A stretch of DNA of 64,000 nucleotides from Ruminococcus sp. (GTDB lineage: Bacteria > Bacillota > Clostridia > Oscillospirales > Ruminococcaceae): assembly GCA_017397925.1 (NCBI GenBank), contig JAFQHO010000037.1, forward strand, positions 62,001-126,000, in the 5' to 3' direction. The stretch's first letter is position 1. Every line of letters begins with the position of its first letter. Shown here piece after piece: positions 16,159 to 24,380 of the stretch. Both the position numbers and the translations under genes were made by a program. Under the pieces are notes generated by a model that worked only from the letters and a program-made list of their open reading frames with translations, searched no databases and was not told where the DNA came from.

Positions 16159-19122
16159 ATGCTTCAGTTAAAAGACGTAGTAAAAACATACGGAAGCGGG
16201 GAAAATGTTGTCAAAGCTCTTAACGGTGTGAGCATCACATTTCGTCAGAACGAATTTGTGGCTATTTTAGGACATTCAGGCTGCGGTAAGACCACAATGC
16301 TTAATATCATCGGAGGTCTTGATCACTATACATCGGGTGATCTTATAATCAATGGTGTATCTACAAAGCAGTATAAAGACAGAGATTGGGACGCATACAG
16401 AAATCATTCTATCGGTTTCGTGTTCCAGAGCTATAATCTTATCCCTCATCAGACAGTTCTTGCCAATGTTGAGCTTGCACTGACTATATCAGGCGTTTCA
16501 AAGGCGGAGCGAAAGAAACGCGCTAAAGAAGCTCTTGAAAAGGTCGGATTGGGAAATCAGCTGAACAAGAAACCAAATCAGATGTCAGGCGGTCAGATGC
16601 AGCGAGTTGCAATTGCTCGTGCGTTGATAAATAACCCTGATATTCTCCTTGCCGATGAGCCTACAGGAGCATTGGACAGTGAAACATCAGTACAGGTAAT
16701 GGAGCTTCTGAAGGAAATCGCTAAGGATAAGCTTGTAATTATGGTAACTCATAACCCAGAACTTGCTGAGGATTATGCAAACCGTATTGTAAAAGTCAAG
16801 GACGGCAAGATTATCGGCGATACAAATCCCTATAAGCCTAAGAAAAAGCAAGAAACGAAAAAAGAGAATAAAAAGCGTGTATCAATGTCATTTGGAACAG
16901 CCGTTTCCCTTTCTCTCAACAACCTTATGACAAAAAAGGGACGTACAATTCTTACAGCTTTTGCAGGTTCAATCGGTATTATAGGTATTGCCACAATCCT
17001 TTCGCTTTCAACTGGTATAAATAATTATATCAACGATATTCAGGAGGAAACACTTTCCTCATATCCCTTGCAGATTAACAGAGAAAATGCCGATACAGCA
17101 AGTATGCTTGCTTCAATGATGGAAAGTCAGAAGGAGTATGAAGAAAAGGTTTTTGAGGACGATAAGCTGTATTCCAACACAATGGTATATGATATGTTCA
17201 ATTCAATGAACTCCTCGGCAAAGCAGATAAACAATATGAAGGATTTCAAGACCTTCCTTGAAACTGATGAGGGTATTGCAGAAAATTCCACAGCAATTGC
17301 ATACACATACGATATCCCTATGAATATCTATACAGAAGACCCCAACGGCGAGATACTCAAGGTTGACTTTATGGAGCTGTATACCGATGCATTCGATATG
17401 GGCAACAGCGATATGGTAACAACTATGATGGGCAGCTCAATGGCATCGGCTGAAATGTCGATGATGGGTATGAACGTTATGGAGGAAATGCTTCCAAACG
17501 AGGACGGCAAGGGCGTTAATGATATTGTAAAAAATCAGTACGAGATAGTCAAGGGACACTGGCCGGAGAATTACGATGAAGTTGTTGTAGTTCTCACACG
17601 CAATAATGAAATCCCCGACTTTATTCTTTACGCAATGGGACTTAAAGACCCTGCACAGTTCCAGTCGCATATCAAGGCTGTTATGAACGAGGAATCAATC
17701 GAGGACTACGGACAGACAGAATGGACTCTTGATGAGGTAATGAACAAGAAGTTCAAGATGATTCTCCCCTTTGAAAATTACCAGTATGATGCCAAAACAG
17801 GCAATGTTGCAAATCTTTCGGAAACCGAAACAGGAATGGATTTGCTTTTCACTTCTGATGACATCGGTACAGAGGTTAAAATTGTAGGCTTTATTCGTCC
17901 CAATGAGGATACAAAGAATGCAATGATTTCAAGCTATATGGCATATACAGCAGAGCTTACACAGCACGCTATAAACAAGACAAATGAGTCAGAGCTTGTA
18001 AAGGCACAGCTTGAAGATGAAGAAAATGATCTCATCACAGGCACAAAGTTCATGACAGACGACTATACAGAACCTACACCTGCTGAAAAGGCTGAGGAAG
18101 CTAAGGCATATATCAAGGCTGCTGATAATAAGGAGAAGGCTGAAATTTATCGCTTTATTATGTCCCAGCCCGATGAAGCGCAGATGAATGCACAGGTAAC
18201 AGCTATGATGGCTGACTTTGACAGAGAAGCATTCATTGAGCAGATCAAGACAACATATGCGGCTGAAATCGGTGTAAGCGGCGAGCAGGTTGAGTCCTAT
18301 GCGGCTTCAATGTCTGATGAAGATATGAAAACCTTCGCAGAGGAAGCGATGAGAACTCAGTTTGCAGAGCAGTATGCCGCACAGGTACAGGCAGGACTTG
18401 CAGCTATGACAGATAAAGACCTTGCCGCAGCTCTTACAGCAGAAAAGCTTACAACAGAGCAGTATGCACTTATCTGTGACGAATACACACCCGAGGAAAT
18501 TTCCAAGTACAGTCACGACGAAGTAATGAAGCAGCTTGGAAAGGCAGACCTTGACGATCCTACAACAATCAGAATTTTTGCTGATACATTCGAGGATAAG
18601 GACGATATATCCGCACTTATCAAGGATTACAACAAGGGTAAGGATGAAAAAGATGTTATCCATTATACAGATATGGTAGCATTGCTGATGTCATCCATTA
18701 CAAGTATTATCAGCGGTATTGCATATCTTCTTATTGCATTCGTAGGAATTTCACTTGTTGTATCTTCAATTATGATAGGAATTATCACATATATTTCAGT
18801 TCTTGAAAGAACGAGAGAAATCGGTATTCTCCGTGCAATCGGTGCATCAAAGCACGATGTATCGACAGTATTCAACGCTGAAACTCTCCTTGTGGGACTT
18901 ACAGCAGGACTTATCGGTATCGGAGCAACACTTCTCATAAATATTCCAATAAATCTCATAATTCATTCACTTACAAGCCTTGATACACTTAACGCAACAC
19001 TTCCTCCTGTGGCTGCTGTAATTCTTGTAGGAATCAGTATGTTCCTCACATTTATTGCAGGTCTTATCCCATCAGGAGTTGCCGCAAGAAAAGACCCTGT
19101 TGAGGCTCTCAGAACAGAATAA
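16159..19122 (+). CDS. MacB-like ABC transporter, ATPase fused to permease
   Basis: 987 residues from ATG 16159, chosen because AAAAGGAGG lies 9 bases upstream; an upstream in-frame TTG at 16120 has no such site. Residues 1-230 are a LolD/MacB-type ATPase: Walker A GHSGCGKTT (38-46), signature MSGGQMQRV (142-150), Walker B ILLADEP (162-168). A first membrane helix follows near 275-300, then an extracytoplasmic region of nearly 550 residues rich in Met, Glu and Ala, and three C-terminal helices with the FtsX/MacB arrangement (SVLERTREIGILRAIGASK). Such one-chain transporters in Firmicutes usually export peptides or lipoproteins or confer peptide-antibiotic resistance; the substrate is not evident. 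It is monocistronic, with its own operator-bearing promoter. Confidence 0.88.
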   Translation: MLQLKDVVKTYGSGENVVKALNGVSITFRQNEFVAILGHSGCGKTTMLNIIGGLDHYTSGDLIINGVSTKQYKDRDWDAYRNHSIGFVFQSYNLIPHQTVLANVELALTISGVSKAERKKRAKEALEKVGLGNQLNKKPNQMSGGQMQRVAIARALINNPDILLADEPTGALDSETSVQVMELLKEIAKDKLVIMVTHNPELAEDYANRIVKVKDGKIIGDTNPYKPKKKQETKKENKKRVSMSFGTAVSLSLNNLMTKKGRTILTAFAGSIGIIGIATILSLSTGINNYINDIQEETLSSYPLQINRENADTASMLASMMESQKEYEEKVFEDDKLYSNTMVYDMFNSMNSSAKQINNMKDFKTFLETDEGIAENSTAIAYTYDIPMNIYTEDPNGEILKVDFMELYTDAFDMGNSDMVTTMMGSSMASAEMSMMGMNVMEEMLPNEDGKGVNDIVKNQYEIVKGHWPENYDEVVVVLTRNNEIPDFILYAMGLKDPAQFQSHIKAVMNEESIEDYGQTEWTLDEVMNKKFKMILPFENYQYDAKTGNVANLSETETGMDLLFTSDDIGTEVKIVGFIRPNEDTKNAMISSYMAYTAELTQHAINKTNESELVKAQLEDEENDLITGTKFMTDDYTEPTPAEKAEEAKAYIKAADNKEKAEIYRFIMSQPDEAQMNAQVTAMMADFDREAFIEQIKTTYAAEIGVSGEQVESYAASMSDEDMKTFAEEAMRTQFAEQYAAQVQAGLAAMTDKDLAAALTAEKLTTEQYALICDEYTPEEISKYSHDEVMKQLGKADLDDPTTIRIFADTFEDKDDISALIKDYNKGKDEKDVIHYTDMVALLMSSITSIISGIAYLLIAFVGISLVVSSIMIGIITYISVLERTREIGILRAIGASKHDVSTVFNAETLLVGLTAGLIGIGATLLINIPINLIIHSLTSLDTLNATLPPVAAVILVGISMFLTFIAGLIPSGVAARKDPVEALRTE

Positions 19123-19126
19123 ACTG

Positions 19127-19226
19127 AAAAGCTGATGTCAGAAATGGCATCAGCTTTTTTGAGTCTTGACAAATTTGAATTAAAGTTGTATAATAAAAAA
19201 ATATAAATTTGAATTTATAGAGGAGG
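19127..19226 (+). promoter_or_regulatory. Terminator-promoter-RBS cassette, copy 1
   Basis: A terminator (stem AAAAGCTGATG / CATCAGCTTTT, 19127-19160), then TTGACA (19166-19171), a 17-base spacer and TATAAT (19189-19194), then AGGAGG before ATG 19233. The same about 70-base block recurs before the next two genes with few changes. Confidence 0.9.
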
Positions 19227-19232
19227 TAAAAA

Positions 19233-20672
19233 ATGTTTTTTAGTGTAAAATATCCTGAAATAATGGAGGCAGTCGAGGAAAAGCTGAAAAAACAGGTTGA
19301 GGATAAGGGATTTGATTTTGAAGCAATAAAAAAGGATGTGGATGCAGGGTTAAGTTTTGAACGTGAATATTACGGAATAGTCAGTTGGGGGCTTAATTAT
19401 GCTTTAATGAGAGTAGTTTCAGAACCGTTGTTTATTGATTATTCAGAGGTATTCTGGATTTATGGTGCGAAAACAACAAGTGACGATTATTGTGTTGTAA
19501 TATATTTTTTTGATGGATCTGATACACTTTTTAAGGTAAGAGATGAAAAAGATATAAAGAGTATTTTCAAGTTAATAATAAATTCGAATCCCGACACGCT
19601 TATCGGTTATAGCAAGAAAAATGAAAAGAAATACAAAGCTTATAAAAAAAGTCTTGGTATAGAAGATGAACAGTCTGATACTCCTACAGTACCGAAACCT
19701 GTAGCTAAACTTCCACGTGACAAAGTAAAATCTATGAAGAATAAATTTGAATATATTATTTCCTTATCGGAGAAATTGGCAGGTATTGACAAATTTTGGT
19801 ATTTTAAGACTAACGAACCTTTGAATAAAGAGGATATCAGAAAGTGGTGCAAAAGCAATGGAGTTTCTTTGCCTGAAAGCTTTGTAACGATTTTGACTCG
19901 TACAAATGGCTTTTGCGTTGATTATTCTTCGACTGTAGGTTATTTTAATATCAATAGATTCGATGTTGAATCAACTACAAATTCACTGTATTCAAGAACA
20001 AAGGAAGAAATGCTGGCAAGGGAATATAAACATTACAAAAATTGCCACAGTTGTTTTGGCTGGCTGAATCATCAATGTCTGTATTATAATCCTTACACAG
20101 GAGAAATTTTTATTGAAAAGGAAAGATATAAATATACTTTAATAGAAGATTTTGAAAAAGAAATATTAGACAAGGTAATAAGTTATCTTGAAAAAAAGGT
20201 AATCCGCTTTGAACGCAAGGAAAGACTTTTGGAAGAAAATAAAAAGAATAATCCTATGCTTGAAATGTATGAAAAATTGCTTGAATTAAGGGGGAATAGC
20301 GATAACATCAACACAGGATTTGACCTTTATGAACCTTTAACAAAAGAGGAAATATCAGATTGGGAAAAGAAACATAATATACAGCTGCCTCAGGAGTATA
20401 AAGATTGGTTAGCTCTTTCAGACGGAGGAAGATTTGCTAACAAATGGATTAATAGTCTGGAAAATCTGCGTATAGAAAATCTGATTATTGATACTGACGA
20501 AGGAAAAGATTATATTATAATTGCAAGTCTTTCACTTTCCTCTGATTATCTTTTATTAGACCCTGAAACAAGCGAGTTAGTTGTGGTGACTGACGACGGA
20601 GATTTAGAAGAAGGCGATTTTGTATATGATATTTTTGAACAGGGATTTGAATATTTAGAATTGTTTGATTAA
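19233..20672 (+). CDS. SMI1/KNR4 (SUKH) family protein with two SUKH-like domains
   Basis: 479 residues, no signal or membrane segment. An N-terminal region of about 140 residues of unknown family is followed by two SUKH-like modules: one near 205-330 (LNKEDIRKWCKSNGVSLPESF, then LTRTNGF) and one near 360-479 (LTKEEISDWEKKHNIQLP, then EYKDWLALSDGG and a run of LLLDPET). SUKH proteins in bacteria are commonly immunity proteins against contact-dependent or secreted toxins. No toxin gene is next to it, so this could be an orphan immunity gene or have another role. AT content is higher than in neighbours. It has its own promoter cassette, and its first 35 codons are duplicated at 21454. Confidence 0.78.
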   Translation: MFFSVKYPEIMEAVEEKLKKQVEDKGFDFEAIKKDVDAGLSFEREYYGIVSWGLNYALMRVVSEPLFIDYSEVFWIYGAKTTSDDYCVVIYFFDGSDTLFKVRDEKDIKSIFKLIINSNPDTLIGYSKKNEKKYKAYKKSLGIEDEQSDTPTVPKPVAKLPRDKVKSMKNKFEYIISLSEKLAGIDKFWYFKTNEPLNKEDIRKWCKSNGVSLPESFVTILTRTNGFCVDYSSTVGYFNINRFDVESTTNSLYSRTKEEMLAREYKHYKNCHSCFGWLNHQCLYYNPYTGEIFIEKERYKYTLIEDFEKEILDKVISYLEKKVIRFERKERLLEENKKNNPMLEMYEKLLELRGNSDNINTGFDLYEPLTKEEISDWEKKHNIQLPQEYKDWLALSDGGRFANKWINSLENLRIENLIIDTDEGKDYIIIASLSLSSDYLLLDPETSELVVVTDDGDLEEGDFVYDIFEQGFEYLELFD

Positions 20673-20690
20673 AGTATCATTGGTATGTAT

Positions 20691-20792
20691 AAAAAAGCTG
20701 ATGTCAGAAATGGCATCAGCTTTTTTGAGTCTTGACAAATTTGAATTAAAGTTGTATAATAAGAAATTATAAATTTAACTTTGCAGAGGAGG
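20691..20792 (+). promoter_or_regulatory. Terminator-promoter-RBS cassette, copy 2
   Basis: Same layout as copy 1: terminator 20692-20726, TTGACA 20732-20737, TATAAT 20755-20760, then AGGAGG before ATG 20801. From the terminator to the -10 box it is almost base-for-base identical to copy 1; the leader after the -10 is instead shared with copy 3. Confidence 0.9.
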
Positions 20793-20800
20793 AATCAATT

Positions 20801-21340
20801 ATGAACGCACTTATAATAAACTGTAGTCCCGTCAGAACAGGAGCAACGGCGGCAATTGTCAGTATAGTTTCAGACGAATTGTCAAAAAAGTATATAACGA
20901 AAACAATATGTATAGATGACTATAAATTCAGTTTTTGCAAAGGCTGTCGCAGCTGCCATTATACAGCAAAATGTGTCATAAATGACGATATATCCGAAAT
21001 TATAAATGAATTTGAGTGGGCAGATATTATAGTATCAGTTTCCCCCTCATATTGGGCAGATATTCCGGGACAATTCAAAGCATTTATTGACAGATGTACA
21101 CCTTGGTGCAATACACATGAACCTCATTCCACTATAAGCGGCGGCAAAAAGGGCTATTCCATTGCATTGCGTACTGGATCAAATATGAAAGAATGTGAAA
21201 GGATAATTCAAACTATTGAGCATTTTTACGGTCATATGGAAATTGAAAGCTGTGATAGACTTGGATTATGTTCTATAGAAAATAAAGAAAATGTTGGGCC
21301 ACGAAAAAGTGAAATAGCTGCATTTTGCAGCGGAATATAG
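20801..21340 (+). CDS. NAD(P)H-dependent FMN reductase / flavodoxin-like oxidoreductase
   Basis: 179 residues with a flavodoxin-like fold: IINCSPVRTGATAAI at the N-terminus (the FMN phosphate loop), CKGCRSCHYTAKCVINDD (a cysteine-rich iron-sulphur or disulphide region seen in the iron-sulphur flavoprotein group), and VSPSYWADIPGQFKAFIDR, the family signature. It probably reduces flavin, quinone or an unknown electrophile with NAD(P)H. It sits in the duplicated cassette patch between the two SUKH copies and is separately transcribed. Confidence 0.88.
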   Translation: MNALIINCSPVRTGATAAIVSIVSDELSKKYITKTICIDDYKFSFCKGCRSCHYTAKCVINDDISEIINEFEWADIIVSVSPSYWADIPGQFKAFIDRCTPWCNTHEPHSTISGGKKGYSIALRTGSNMKECERIIQTIEHFYGHMEIESCDRLGLCSIENKENVGPRKSEIAAFCSGI

Positions 21341-21346
21341 GTATGC

Positions 21347-21446
21347 AAAAAGCTGATGTCAAAAAATGGCATCAGTTTTTTTGAGTCTTGGCAAATTTGA
21401 ATTAAAGTTGTATAATAAAAAATTATAAATTTAACTTTGCAGAGGA
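21347..21446 (+). promoter_or_regulatory. Terminator-promoter cassette, copy 3 (drifted)
   Basis: Same block with several changes: the terminator has mismatches, the -35 is TTGGCA (21388-21393) instead of TTGACA, the -10 TATAAT is at 21411-21416, and the ribosome site is AGAGGATG rather than AGGAGG. It drives only the truncated SUKH copy, so drift is expected. Confidence 0.85.
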
Positions 21447-21453
21447 TGTAAAA

Positions 21454-21558
21454 ATGTTCTTTAGTGTAGAATATCCCGAAATAATGGAGAGAGTCGAGGA
21501 AAAGCTGAAAAAACAGGTTGAGGATAAGGGATTTGATTTTGAAGCAATAAAAAAGATT
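21454..21558 (+). pseudogene. Truncated duplicate of the SUKH gene
   Basis: The first 35 codons match the gene at 19233 almost exactly (MFFSVEYPEIMERVEEK and onward to FDFEAIKK). Homology stops abruptly where a palindromic element begins, and the frame runs on into that element to a stop near 21694. The rest of the gene is absent downstream, so this is a remnant, not a simple interruption. Confidence 0.9.
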
Positions 21559-21838
21559 GTAGGGGCGAGCATTGCTCGCTTGAGCGTGTCGAAAAACTAT
21601 AATAGCCCAATTAAGGTGGGATTCCAAAGGGCACTGCCCTTTGGCGGAGTCCAGAGGCAGCGCCTCTGGCAGGGTGTGGGACAGCGTCCCGCATAGCGTT
21701 CAAGCGCCCTGCAAGGGGTGAATTTTCAAACAGTCCGCAGGAATGTTTGAAAAGAGGGGACGCTCTGCAAGAGAGAGCGTCCCCTATAAATATCTTGTTG
21801 TAACTTTTTCGATAGACTGGGGCGAGCATTGCTCGCCT
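21559..21838. mobile_element. Palindrome-rich non-coding insertion (about 280 bp)
   Basis: Both ends carry GGGCGAGCATTGCTCGC followed inward by TCGAAAAA or its complement, giving imperfect terminal inverted repeats. Between them are five or more GC-rich perfect or near-perfect palindromes: 21624-21644 (10-base arms), 21651-21669, 21678-21691, 21723-21752 and 21757-21785 (11-base arms). No plausible protein. Base composition is far richer in GC than the surrounding sequence. The outer GTAGGGG-plus-palindrome resembles the single palindrome at 63567. Probably a repetitive extragenic mosaic element moved in trans. Confidence 0.8.
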
Positions 21839-21868
21839 TTAAATATAATACGTCTTTTTCTACATACT

Positions 21869-21903
21869 AAAGCTATGTATATTATCTATATATACATAGC
21901 TTT
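21869..21903. other. Long AT-rich hairpin
   Basis: Arms AAAGCTATGTATA / TATACATAGCTTT with a short loop, followed by AAAA. It could act as a weak terminator on the minus strand. It adjoins copy B of the dispersed repeat. Confidence 0.5.
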
Positions 21904-21905
21904 AA

Positions 21906-21975
21906 AAATTTATATATAAAAACTTTGCAAAAAAATGTGACCTTTTGGGGGTCTCGTGCGTTATATATATAGAAC
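21906..21975 (-). repeat. Dispersed repeat, copy B (inverted relative to 5373-5441)
   Basis: The reverse complement of this segment matches 5373-5441 at nearly every position; differences are a few single-base changes and indels in homopolymers. It lies in the gene-free stretch 21839-22171, whose only other content is the hairpin before it and a promoter after it. Confidence 0.85.
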
Positions 21976-22061
21976 AGGAAATAAACAATAATTATCAGAC
22001 GAACAATGGTGACAGAAATAATGAGATGTGGTACAGTAACAGTGAGTGTTCTTTTTAAACA

Positions 22062-22090
22062 TTGACATATTTTTATAAATGGTGTATAAT
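22062..22090 (+). promoter_or_regulatory. Sigma-70 promoter of the first ATP-grasp set
   Basis: TTGACA (22062-22067) and TATAAT (22085-22090) separated by 17 bases, 82 bases before ATG 22172. Confidence 0.88.
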
Positions 22091-22171
22091 AAAAATGATT
22101 ATAAAATGCCTTAATTGAATTTTTATAGAGATATCATAAAGGTATATTCCGTTGAAAGAAGAGGATTTATT

Positions 22172-23365
22172 ATGAAAAAAATCTTATTGTTAGGTGGCTC
22201 TGCACAGCAGGTAGTTGCCATTGAAACAGCAAAGCGTCTGGGGTATTACACTATACTCTGCGATTTTCTCACAGATAATCCGGGACAGTATTCTGCTGAT
22301 AAGTTTTATCTGTTAAGTACAACAGATAAGGAGGCAATACTTAAAGTTGCGATGGAAGAAGGTATTGACGGCATTGTTGCCTATGCTTCTGACCCAGCCG
22401 CCCCCACAGCTGCTTACGTAGCTGAAAAGCTTGGACTTCATACAAATCCGTATATTTCCACTGAAATACTATGCAACAAGGACAAATTCAGATTGTTTCT
22501 GCAGGAAAACGGATTTAACACACCTGTTTCCTGTGGCTATGGTGATATAGAAACGGCATTGAATGACACAGAGAAGTACAATCTGCCGGTAATTATCAAG
22601 CCTGTAGATTCATCAGGAAGCAAGGGAGCAACGGTTTTAAGAAACTGGGACAACCTTAATGAAGCTCTTGAATTTGCATTTTCCTTCTCAAGGAGTAAGC
22701 GTATAATAATTGAGGAATATATTGAAAAAGCTCATCCATATCTTATAGGCGGAGATATTTTCATCTGGAACGGAAAAGTAATAATGTGGGGATTATTGAA
22801 CTGCCACAGAGATTCTGCTGTAAATTCTCTTGTTCCCGTTGGAAAGAGTTATCCACCTGAATTATCAGATGAAGCACTTAATGCAGTCAAGGATACATTA
22901 CAGGCTATGGTTGATAAGCTTGATATCAACAGCGGTGCAATGAATGTTGAGCTTGTTGTAGATAAAAACGGAAAAGTGTGGCCTATCGACGTAGGTCCAA
23001 GAAATGGCGGAAATATGATTCCTGATTTGCTGGGTTATATTTTCGGTATTGACGTTGTTGAGATGACCGTAAAAGCTGCAATGGGAGAGATTCCTCTGTT
23101 GGAGTGCAGCGAAGCTGTTCCGTATTATGCAACTCACAATCTCCATACGGACAAAAACGGAACATTTAAAGGTGTATGGTATTCTGAGGAAATCAAGCCA
23201 TATATTATACGGGAGGCTGTTTATAAGAAAGACGGAGATCCCGTTGAATATTTTGACAATGCAGCCAAAGCAATCGGAATTGTTTTCTTTAAATTTGACA
23301 CAAAGGAAAATATGGCAAAAATCCTTGGCAGAATAAATGAGCATATTAAAATTGAAGTACAGTAG
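22172..23365 (+). CDS. ATP-grasp carboxylate-amine ligase, paralogue A
   Basis: 397 residues from ATG 22172, which has AGAAGAGGA upstream; an in-frame TTG at 22115 lacks a site. The N-terminus ILLLGGSAQQVVAIETAKRLGY is a PurK/CarB-type pre-ATP-grasp domain. The ATP-grasp core shows PVIIKPVDSSGSKG (phosphate loop and Lys), IIEEYI, and the metal site MNVELVVDKNGKVWPIDVGPRNGG. Such enzymes join a carboxylate to an amine through an acyl phosphate. The substrate is unknown. The next gene starts 3 bases later and encodes a PLP-enzyme homologue, so the pair probably acts in one pathway, perhaps a modified sugar or peptide-like metabolite. A second paralogue is at 25396. Confidence 0.85.
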   Translation: MKKILLLGGSAQQVVAIETAKRLGYYTILCDFLTDNPGQYSADKFYLLSTTDKEAILKVAMEEGIDGIVAYASDPAAPTAAYVAEKLGLHTNPYISTEILCNKDKFRLFLQENGFNTPVSCGYGDIETALNDTEKYNLPVIIKPVDSSGSKGATVLRNWDNLNEALEFAFSFSRSKRIIIEEYIEKAHPYLIGGDIFIWNGKVIMWGLLNCHRDSAVNSLVPVGKSYPPELSDEALNAVKDTLQAMVDKLDINSGAMNVELVVDKNGKVWPIDVGPRNGGNMIPDLLGYIFGIDVVEMTVKAAMGEIPLLECSEAVPYYATHNLHTDKNGTFKGVWYSEEIKPYIIREAVYKKDGDPVEYFDNAAKAIGIVFFKFDTKENMAKILGRINEHIKIEVQ

Positions 23366-23368
23366 GGT

Positions 23369-24337
23369 ATGGTGAAGGAAATGAAGGAATACGGCGGATA
23401 TATTGAACTGGATACATACAGGCTTCCAATGCTTCATAACGGGGCAAAAGCTCTAAACTGCGGAAGAAATTGTCTTGCTTATCTCATAAAAGCCAGAAAC
23501 ATAAAAAAGCTTTTGATTCCATATTTTATGTGCGACAGTGTATTTGACCTATGCCGAAAATATAGTGTGGAACTGCGTTTTTATCATATAAACGAAAAGT
23601 TTATGCCTGAGCAGATTCAGCTTGAAGATGACGAATGGTTATATGTAATGAATTATTACGGTCAGCTTACACAAGACTATTTATGCGGCTTAAAAAAAGA
23701 ATATGACAGAGTAATTATTGATAATGCACAGGCGTATTTTGAAGAACCCATTGAAAATACGGACACTTTATATACGTGCCGCAAATTTTTCGGAGTAGCC
23801 GACGGAGCATTTCTTTATACAGATGTAAATCTTAACGAGGATATTCCGTTGGATGAATCTTTTGACCGTATGCATTTTTTGCTTGGACGTTACGAAAGAA
23901 GCGCTTCTGAATTTTATTCTGAGTATTCAATGAATAATCATATGTTTGCAGATGAACCCATAAAGCAGATGTCAAAACTGACAGAAAACCTATTGCACGG
24001 GATTGATTATACGTATGTAAAACAAAGACGAACACAGAATTTCAAGGCATATAATGAAATGTTAGGCAATATAAATCAGCTTGAATTAAGAGAAGCTGAG
24101 GGAGCCTTTGCGTATCCTCTTATGGTAAGCAATGGCGCGGCTCTTCGTAAGGCATTACAGCAGAAAAAAATATATATTCCCACTTTGTGGCCAAATCTGC
24201 TGAATGAAACAGAAACAGACAGTACAGAATACAGAATGGTGGATAATATACTTCCTCTGCCTTGTGATCAGAGGTATGATATTAATGATATAAAATATAT
24301 AGCAGATACTATATGCGAATTATCCGAAGATAAATAA
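23369..24337 (+). CDS. DegT/DnrJ/EryC1-like PLP-dependent enzyme homologue
   Basis: 322 residues. The fold pattern fits the sugar aminotransferase (DegT) family: LIPYFMCDSVFDLCRKY, VMNYYGQ, VIIDNAQAYFEEP (the Asp-x-Ala/Gln pair that holds the PLP ring) and YTCRKFFGVADGAFLYTD, where the Lys of RK is at the position of the PLP-binding lysine. It is about 50 residues shorter than typical DegT enzymes. Likely cofactor PLP; substrate unknown. The start is either ATG 23369 or ATG 23381; ribosome-site evidence does not decide. It follows the ATP-grasp gene by three bases. Confidence 0.75.
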   Translation: MVKEMKEYGGYIELDTYRLPMLHNGAKALNCGRNCLAYLIKARNIKKLLIPYFMCDSVFDLCRKYSVELRFYHINEKFMPEQIQLEDDEWLYVMNYYGQLTQDYLCGLKKEYDRVIIDNAQAYFEEPIENTDTLYTCRKFFGVADGAFLYTDVNLNEDIPLDESFDRMHFLLGRYERSASEFYSEYSMNNHMFADEPIKQMSKLTENLLHGIDYTYVKQRRTQNFKAYNEMLGNINQLELREAEGAFAYPLMVSNGAALRKALQQKKIYIPTLWPNLLNETETDSTEYRMVDNILPLPCDQRYDINDIKYIADTICELSEDK

Positions 24338-24380
24338 TAGTTGGGGATAATGTATTATAACTATACAGGCAGGTGAAAAT

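Noticed and set aside
19127..21446. Possible CRISPR-like array from three spaced repeats
   Set aside because: The repeats are about 1.6 and 0.65 kb apart with genes between them and contain a terminator and promoter; no array spacing or cas gene.
21559..21696. Continuation of the truncated SUKH frame as a real chimeric protein
   Set aside because: The extension is translated from palindromic non-coding repeats and is low-complexity; homology to SUKH ends at the junction.
22898..23437. 179-residue minus-strand frame opposite the first ATP-grasp gene
   Set aside because: Shadow frame with biased composition; the plus-strand gene has complete ATP-grasp motifs.
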